Shown here in pieces: positions 45,587 through 50,260 of a DNA stretch of 50,260 nt. A program made the position numbers and the translations under genes. The notes beneath the pieces are model-generated. The model had not been told where the DNA came from. It saw only the letters and a list, made by a program, of their open reading frames with translations, and did not search any database. Origin of the DNA: Laspinema palackyanum D2a (GTDB lineage Bacteria; Cyanobacteriota; Cyanobacteriia; Cyanobacteriales; Laspinemataceae); contig JAMXFF010000053.1 of NCBI GenBank assembly GCA_025370845.1, positions 1 through 50,260 of the forward strand. Direction: 5' to 3'. Within the stretch, counting starts at the first letter, position 1, and each line of letters opens with the position of its first letter.

Positions 45587-46669
45587 TTAACCATTGATAG
45601 AAGGAGCAGTCAAAGCAACCGGAGTCGCTTCACCAGCAGCCAAATCAAGGGGGAAGTTATGAGCATTACGCTCGTGCATGACTTCCATACCCAGGTTAGC
45701 CCGGTTAATCACATCAGCCCAGGTATTCACAACACGACCCGTGGAGTCGATGATGGACTGGTTGAAGTTGAATCCGTTCAAGTTAAAGGCCATCGTGGAC
45801 ACACCTAAAGCGGTGAACCAGATACCCACAACCGGCCAAGCAGCTAAGAAGAAGTGCAAGGAACGGCTGTTGTTGAAAGAAGCATATTGGAAGATTAAAC
45901 GACCAAAGTAACCGTGAGCGGCGACAATGTTGTAGGTTTCTTCTTCTTGACCGAATTTGTAACCGTAGTTTTGAGATTCGGTTTCGCTGGTTTCACGAAC
46001 TAAGCTGGAGGTGACCAAACTTCCGTGCATGGCACTGAACAAGGAACCACCGAACACACCGGCAACACCCAACATATGGAAGGGGTGCATCAGGATGTTG
46101 TGCTCAGCTTGGAACACCAACATGAAGTTGAAGGTTCCAGAGATACCCAAAGGCATACCATCAGAGAAAGAACCTTGTCCGATCGGGTAGATCAAGAACA
46201 CTGCGCTAGCGGCTGCAACAGGTGCAGAGTAAGCAACGCAGATCCAAGGACGCATACCTAAGCGGTAAGACAATTCCCACTCACGACCCATGTAGCAGAA
46301 GATGCCGATGAGGAAGTGGAAAATAACGAGCTGGTAAGGGCCACCATTGTAGAGCCACTCATCCAAGCTGGCTGCTTCCCAGATGGGGTAGAAGTGCAGA
46401 CCGATCGCGTTAGAGGAAGGAACAACTGCACCAGAGATGATGTTGTTTCCATACAGTAAAGAACCGGCAACAGGTTCGCGGATACCATCGATATCAACGG
46501 GAGGTGCCGCGATGAAGGCGATGATGTAGCAGACGGTAGCGCTTAAGAGGGTGGGGATCATCAACACACCGAACCAGCCGATATAGAGGCGGTTTTCGGT
46601 AGAAGCGACCCATTCGCAGAAGCGGTCCCACAGATTAGCGCTTTCGCGCTGCTGTAAAGTGGTGGTCAT
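45587..46669 (-). CDS. psbA: Photosystem II reaction-centre protein D1
   Basis: This is the 360-residue D1 core protein of photosystem II, with five membrane helices. Tyr161 (TyrZ), Asp170 (Mn ligand), His198-region chlorophyll ligand and the ...[10 protein letters not shown] processing site (mature end at Ala344, 16-residue tail) are all present. Residue 130 is Glu (GRE), the form typical of D1:2 high-light-type proteins; D1:1 has Gln. Cyanobacteria usually have several psbA copies. This one has its own promoter 40-75 bp upstream of the ATG and a bidirectional terminator. It is adjacent to no other photosystem gene. Confidence 0.98.
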   Translation of the reverse strand: MTTTLQQRESANLWDRFCEWVASTENRLYIGWFGVLMIPTLLSATVCYIIAFIAAPPVDIDGIREPVAGSLLYGNNIISGAVVPSSNAIGLHFYPIWEAASLDEWLYNGGPYQLVIFHFLIGIFCYMGREWELSYRLGMRPWICVAYSAPVAAASAVFLIYPIGQGSFSDGMPLGISGTFNFMLVFQAEHNILMHPFHMLGVAGVFGGSLFSAMHGSLVTSSLVRETSETESQNYGYKFGQEEETYNIVAAHGYFGRLIFQYASFNNSRSLHFFLAAWPVVGIWFTALGVSTMAFNLNGFNFNQSIIDSTGRVVNTWADVINRANLGMEVMHERNAHNFPLDLAAGEATPVALTAPSING

Positions 46670-46715
46670 AGTTTTATGATTGCTATTGGTTTGTCGAGGT
46701 AGTTATGATGTTTTT

Positions 46716-46744
46716 AGATTAACGGGTTTGTAACGATTTGTAAA
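46716..46744 (-). promoter_or_regulatory. psbA promoter
   Basis: On the minus strand, TTTACA (46744-46739) and TAATCT (46721-46716) are separated by 17 bases, a good sigma70-type promoter. Transcription would start near 46708, giving a leader of about 40 bases. Inference from sequence only. Confidence 0.7.
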
Positions 46745-46865
46745 GGGGTTGTTACCCTAGTTTTTCTAATCAAACAGATAAGGTGAGCTTATCTGGTCAT
46801 TGAGATGTAGAAGTACAATCCTGAGATTGAACCGGGTGGGGAGCAAAAACGGGGTTTCCTACCGG

Positions 46866-46940
46866 AATGGGGAGGATGGGGGAGATGGGGGAGATGGGGA
46901 GGATGGGGAGGATGGGGGAGATGGGGAGGATGGGGGAGAC
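46866..46940. repeat. GGGGAGATGGGGGAGGAT minisatellite
   Basis: Tandem units of GGGGAGGAT and GGGGGAGAT fill this stretch. An inverted counterpart (CCCCATCCTCCCCATCTCC) lies at 47150-47280, so the two could form a long hairpin around the repeats between them. Confidence 0.88.
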
Positions 46941-46945
46941 TGTTC

Positions 46946-47140
46946 GTAGTAACGACTTCAGTCGTTGCTCTCGTGTGATGGCTTACGCCATCACACGAGC
47001 AATTGGAGAGTCTACCGCCTACCTGCTTGGGGACTGTAGGCAAGGCTTCCAAGAGAGCGTTACATGGCTGAAGCCATGTAACGAGGAAACGACTGAAGTC
47101 GTTACTACGAACAAGAAGAAACGAGTTCAGTCGTTACTAC
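46946..47140. repeat. Nested palindromes with AACGACTGAAGTCGTT elements
   Basis: The palindromic core occurs at 46946-46966 (direct), 47088-47108 (inverted) and 47120-47140 (inverted, one arm mutated). Between them lie GTGTGATGGC-TTAC-GCCATCACAC (46974-46997) and GTTACATGGCT-GA-AGCCATGTAAC (47059-47082), which share a TGGC/GCCA heart. Confidence 0.8.
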
Positions 47141-47149
47141 AAGAATCTC

Positions 47150-47280
47150 CCCCATCCTCCCCATCCTCCCCATCTCCCCTCCTCCCCATCCTCCCCATCC
47201 TCCCCATCTCCCCTATCCTCCCCATCTCCCCTATCCTCCCGATCTCCCCCATCCTCCCCATCTCCCCCATCCTCCCCATT
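47150..47280. repeat. CCCCATCCTCCCCATCTCC minisatellite (inverted partner)
   Basis: A run of CTCCCCATC and CTCCCC(T)ATC units, reverse complement of the block at 46866-46940. Its length differs from its partner, as expected of slippage-prone DNA. It causes a long open frame of repeated IL-P-I residues that I do not accept as a gene. Confidence 0.88.
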
Positions 47281-47447
47281 GTTTTGGATAAGGGTTCAGG
47301 AGGGGGTGAGAAACGGGGTTTTGTTGAGAGAATCTTTGCTCAGGCAGAGAAAATCAGGACCAGAAGCCCGGTTTCTGGTCCGATAGATGTAAGACGGTAG
47401 CGACGTCCTGGGAGGAGTTCTATAGATGCGGTAGCAACTCGCCCTTT

Positions 47448-47654
47448 TTAAGCAGCTTTGGCAAAAATTTCAATGATCTGATCGATTTCATCTCGGGCGT
47501 AGGCGATCGCCTCTTCGGGAGTCTCAAAGGGTCTGAGGTTGATATTCCGGTATCCCTCGGGACTATGAAATTCATAAAAAAAAATATCTTCTGCCAGAAT
47601 CGGAACGACGATCCAGCCGCGATAGAGTTCTCCTCGCAGGTCATAATTTGCCAT
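47448..47654 (-). CDS. Small conserved-looking protein, unknown function
   Basis: This 68-residue soluble protein begins MANYDLRGELYRGWIVVPILAEDIFFYEFHSP and ends in a helix (TPEEAIAYARDEIDQIIEIFAKAA). The mixed beta strand plus C-terminal helix pattern suggests a small alpha/beta fold. AGAGGA precedes the ATG by about six bases. Overlapping frames at 47420-47644 and 47641-47934 look random. I do not know its function; short proteins of this type are common in cyanobacteria. Confidence 0.72.
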   Translation of the reverse strand: MANYDLRGELYRGWIVVPILAEDIFFYEFHSPEGYRNINLRPFETPEEAIAYARDEIDQIIEIFAKAA

Positions 47655-48577
47655 AGTTTATCCTCTTGAATCGGGGCTTGAGCACCCCATCTTTGTTAAA
47701 ATTACAGTCTAGCCATTCCCGTGCGATCGCGACAACAGATACCTCACCCCTCAACGGGATTGCCGTAAGGCGAAAGACCGATCGCGCAGGGAAAAGTCCC
47801 CAATTGTTACCTAGGATGTTTCTGAAGAGAGACCATGAGCGTTTAATTTTGTCAATATTCGGGAGAAGAATTGTTATAAAAGGCGGACAAGTTTTGGCCG
47901 ATTGATTCGCCACAACATCCAGTGGCGATCGCATCTTAAGCGGGAAATCTAACCGATATCGGCGGGCCTGAAGAGGGGATAATCTATATCTGATGATAGA
48001 AATTTTTATCGTATCTACCTTTAGTCTTATGGTTTTCGGCCAGAAAAATCGTTACATTAGTTTATAACCGAGCGAAAAGAGGAAAGATAGGAGTAGAATC
48101 GATCGCGGTGCGACATTCGGAACCGTTGGGGTCCATGTCCTCCCTTAGCCCGGTGGTCAAGGAACACCCAAGCCGTTCTAACCCACGGATCATTCTGATC
48201 TGGAGGTTGGATTCGGATTGCGCCGGTTTGGAGTAGCCTGAAAACTTGAGGGACATCGTAAAAAAAAGAGCTAAGATCCAAGTCGAGGGGGAAGCCACCC
48301 AAAAATTCGCTCCTTACAGGGTAAAAGGAGTCGAAAATCGGCTTGCCCGAATGCCGACTGCGGCTAAAAGCACAATGGAGGCAAAAGCAGCCTTGTGAAA
48401 CCCTGGCCAAGTCGGAGTGGAAAACACAACCAGACCCGGATTTGCATCACTGCAAATTCTGATGAGAGTCACGTTCTACCCGGATAGCGATCGCAGTGAG
48501 TCACATTAAAAACGGCCACACTAGAACCATAGCCGTATTTTCAAGCCCTAGAAACGCTGTTACCTTTGAGAGTTATT
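47655..48577. other. About 0.9 kb without a supported gene
   Basis: The two open frames on the minus strand at 48057-48410 and 48062-48298 have no ribosome-binding site or recognised motif and overlap one another. Around 47990-48015 there is a short A/T-rich inverted repeat (GATAGAAATTTTTATC). I saw no rnpB, ssrA, ffs or tRNA signature. A short unknown RNA cannot be excluded. Confidence 0.4.
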
Positions 48578-48964
48578 ATGTTGTATAAACCCAGCTTTGG
48601 CGATCGCCAGCTTGCTGAATCCTTTTATCAAGCCTTGTTCAACCGTTTCTACGATTCCGTAGATCGCCCGACTCAGGAATTATTAAGAGAATGTCAATTT
48701 GGCCTTGCGCCTTCCCCAACGGGAGTCAAAACCTTTTTTATTTTGACACCGGATTTAGAGCAAGCTCAAAACCTGATCGAACGGATCGAGGGGATCATCA
48801 ACGGAGTCATGGCAATTATGGTCGGAGTTCACCAAACTGCTATTTGCATTGCACCCCCAGATGGCGGCGACGGTCCCCGTCAGCAATCGGCACAATTGAA
48901 CCCACGCTACATGATGGCCAAAATATTTCCCCATCCTCTACAAGACGATGAAGAACTGGGTTAG
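48578..48964 (+). CDS. Conserved-looking cyanobacterial protein, unknown function
   Basis: This 128-residue soluble protein begins MLYKPSFGDRQLAESFYQALFNRFYDSVDRPTQELLRECQ. It continues with LAPSPTGVKTFFILTPDLEQAQNLIERIEGIINGVMAIMVGVHQTAICIAPPDGGDG. No known domain is visible. The frame is open upstream to a TTG at 48566, but GAGAG about seven bases before the ATG at 48578 favours the latter. It is followed by 580 bp without a gene, with a strong terminator at 49254-49285. Confidence 0.72.
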   Translation: MLYKPSFGDRQLAESFYQALFNRFYDSVDRPTQELLRECQFGLAPSPTGVKTFFILTPDLEQAQNLIERIEGIINGVMAIMVGVHQTAICIAPPDGGDGPRQQSAQLNPRYMMAKIFPHPLQDDEELG

Positions 48965-49253
48965 ACCGATCCCGGTAACAGTTCAACGATAGAAGAAACG
49001 AGAAGTTAGATCCAGAAGGGGGCTTTCCTGGACTGGATTGCCCCCTCCAAGAATAGGGAGATTTTAATTCGGGGTTTGGGGATAAATCCACAGAATCAGG
49101 GAAGGAAGCGATCGCCCACCTTTCGAGGAGTCCTCAGCAAAATTACGGATGTCGCTACAACCAACCCTCGTATTTTTCCTGATGACAAGCCTGAAAACTC
49201 ACTGCACAATAGAAGCAGAAAGATAAACATGCTGGTACACCTTCCTTTGAAAA

Positions 49254-49285
49254 ACCTGCTCCTCACCCCAGGAGCAGGTATTTTT
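49254..49285 (+). terminator. Strong intrinsic terminator without a close gene
   Basis: ACCTGCTCCT (49254-49263) pairs perfectly with AGGAGCAGGT (49270-49279) across a six-base loop and is followed by ATTTTT. It lies 290 bp past the nearest plus-strand stop codon. Confidence 0.85.
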
Positions 49286-49387
49286 ATGGCCGGTAGATCA
49301 TGATCCCCAAGGCGATCGGCTATTGTTGTGCAGATCACCCGGGGGGCGATCGTTAGCCCTGTCCAGGATTTATGCCTTATCTTTATA

Positions 49388-49537
49388 AGCGACTGAAGTC
49401 GTGACGTTGAACTGGGAAATAACGACTGAAGTCGTGACGTTGAACTTATGAAGATAACGACTGAAGTCGTTACTACGAACGAAGAGGGGGATAACGACTG
49501 AAGTCGTTACTACGAACGAAGAGGGATAACGACTGAA
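49388..49537. repeat. Array of AACGACTGAAGTCGTT elements
   Basis: Four copies and one cut copy run at a 33-36-bp period: about 49388, 49421, 49456-49476, 49492-49512 and 49528. The first two end GTGACGTTGAAC and the next two TTACTACGAAC. The last is broken within the core and runs straight into the stop region of the molybdoenzyme gene. Confidence 0.85.
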
Positions 49538-49545
49538 GATGAACT

Positions 49546-50139
49546 TTAGTAACTGTAGCGTTCTTCTGCCCAGGGTTCTCCTCGACGGTGGTAACCGTTG
49601 CGTTCCCAGAATCCGGATGCTTCTTGCGCTAAAAATTCTAAACCATTAATCCATTTGGCACTTTTCCAAGCGTAAAGATGAGGGACGACGAGGCGGAGGG
49701 GTCCGCCATGTTCGGGACTCAGGGGTTCATCAAATAGAGTGTGGGCGAAAAAGTTTTCTTCCCGGAGGAAATCGGCGATCGCAATATTGGTGGTATAATC
49801 TCCATAGCAATGTTCCATGATGCAAATTGCTTTCTCATCGACCTTGAGATGCTTCATGAAATCGAGGACTTTGATTCCCTTCCACTTGACATCGAGTTTA
49901 GACCAGTGGGTAACACAGTGAAAATCGGCGGTAAACTCCTGTTGGGGCATGGCCATGAGATCATCCCAGGTAAAGCTTTGAGGTTCCACCAGACCCCAAA
50001 CTTTTAAGGAATAGCGATCGCAAGAAATTTGCGGCGTATCCCCATAGGTGAGGACAGGAAAACCCGTAGCCAGATGTTGTCCGGGGGGAACGCGATCGCC
50101 GAGTTCGGCAGAGGGTTTTTTAAAGAATTTACCCAACAT
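49546..50139 (-). CDS. Sulfite-oxidase-type molybdopterin oxidoreductase
   Basis: This 197-residue protein is the molybdopterin-binding domain of the sulfite oxidase family. The Mo-ligand Cys75 is in DFHCVTHWSKLDVKWKG. It also shows CYGDYTTNIAIADFLREEN, SPEHGGPLRLVVPHLYAWKSAKWINGLEF, which supply pterin contacts. It is a short stand-alone member of the YedY/MsrP-like group; there is no Tat signal, so it is probably cytoplasmic. The substrate is unknown. The region downstream of its stop is occupied by the palindromic repeat array. Confidence 0.92.
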   Translation of the reverse strand: MLGKFFKKPSAELGDRVPPGQHLATGFPVLTYGDTPQISCDRYSLKVWGLVEPQSFTWDDLMAMPQQEFTADFHCVTHWSKLDVKWKGIKVLDFMKHLKVDEKAICIMEHCYGDYTTNIAIADFLREENFFAHTLFDEPLSPEHGGPLRLVVPHLYAWKSAKWINGLEFLAQEASGFWERNGYHRRGEPWAEERYSY

Positions 50140-50230
50140 AAGGATGATTTTTTGATAACTTATAAGCTCTAAGTATAGTTAAACCCACATTCCGCAGGTA
50201 AAATAGGATAGTTTGGAATATTCTAAAACC

Positions 50231-50260
50231 ATGACAGACATAGCATCTGATATCATAGTA
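50231..50260 (+). CDS. Start of a further gene (partial)
   Basis: An ATG at 50231 opens a frame MTDIASDIIV that runs off the end of the window. The divergent position relative to the molybdoenzyme gene makes a gene start plausible. With only ten codons, nothing can be said of its function. Confidence 0.35.
   Translation, partial: MTDIASDIIV

Larger units (their letters stand above)
46670..47447. other. Repeat-rich intergenic region upstream of psbA
   Basis: This spacer holds the psbA promoter at its left end and the minisatellites and palindromes after it. A GAAACCCGGTTTC-type element, GACCAGAAGCCCGGTTTCTGGTC, is at 47360-47382; it is a common inverted repeat in Oscillatoriales. No gene is supported. 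Confidence 0.6.
48965..49545. other. Gene-free stretch with terminator and repeats
   Basis: The open frame at 49076-49303 runs through the terminator and is rejected. The remainder holds the terminator at 49254-49285 and the repeat array from about 49388. A small RNA upstream of the terminator is possible. Confidence 0.45.

Noticed and set aside
46867-47400. 177-codon plus-strand open frame with repeated Gly-Arg-Met and Ile-Leu-Pro-Ile
   Set aside because: It is an artefact of the minisatellite repeats, with no ribosome-binding site and frame passing through palindromic repeats.
48057-48410. 117-codon minus-strand open frame
   Set aside because: An overlapping frame is equally open, neither has a domain or ribosome-binding site.

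Overview
The window is chromosomal DNA of a filamentous cyanobacterium, most likely an Oscillatoria acuminata or Laspinema-type member of the Oscillatoriales. The evidence is a psbA gene for the photosystem II D1 protein, a CrtH-type carotene isomerase, a SasA-type clock output kinase, sucrose synthase with a cyanobacterial alkaline/neutral invertase, very frequent GCGATCGC (HIP1) octamers, and a 366-residue BLUF-adenylate cyclase that looks, from memory, almost identical to OaPAC of O. acuminata. I saw no tRNA, rRNA, CRISPR array or intact insertion sequence.

Layout. 1-7.5 kb: a cluster of short palindromic repeats, an HdrB-like Fe-S protein, acpP-fabF-transketolase on the plus strand, then a small secreted glycine-rich protein. 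7.5-15.4 kb: sucrose synthase, a large RTX/Calx-beta surface or secreted protein, peptide deformylase and a small membrane protein. 15.5-21.2 kb: crtH, a MITE-like inverted-repeat element, upp, a YtxH-like protein, YggT, an FxLYD-like exported protein and aroE. 21.5-28.1 kb: the blue-light-activated adenylate cyclase, a PEP-CTERM SGNH hydrolase, invertase and a CPA1 Na+/H+ antiporter. 28.1-36.6 kb: GC-rich tandem repeats, sasA, a DUF2079 membrane protein with a GT4 glycosyltransferase, a small conserved protein, a cysteine desulfurase and a receiver-kinase protein. 36.9-42 kb: a 1703-residue hybrid kinase. 42-45.4 kb: two tandem copies of a cassette made of a ~0.5 kb conserved leader and a ribbon-helix-helix (RHH) gene. 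45.6-50.3 kb: psbA, a repeat-rich intergenic region, two small conserved proteins, a second set of palindromic repeats, a sulfite-oxidase-type molybdoenzyme and the first codons of a further gene.

How the genes work together. Most are housekeeping genes standing alone or in pairs. acpP and fabF form the usual fatty-acid pair, followed by a Calvin-cycle/pentose-phosphate transketolase. Sucrose synthase and invertase give two routes of sucrose breakdown. Several genes handle light or time signals (BLUF cyclase, a D1 with Glu130, SasA), but nothing in the sequence shows that they are co-regulated.

The two regions most worth a second look are the photoactivated cyclase at 21.5 kb and the duplicated leader-RHH cassette at 42.9-45.4 kb. 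In the cassette, non-coding DNA is kept as well as the coding part, the start codon is preceded by paired 16-bp direct repeats, and one copy has lost the long basic tail of the other.
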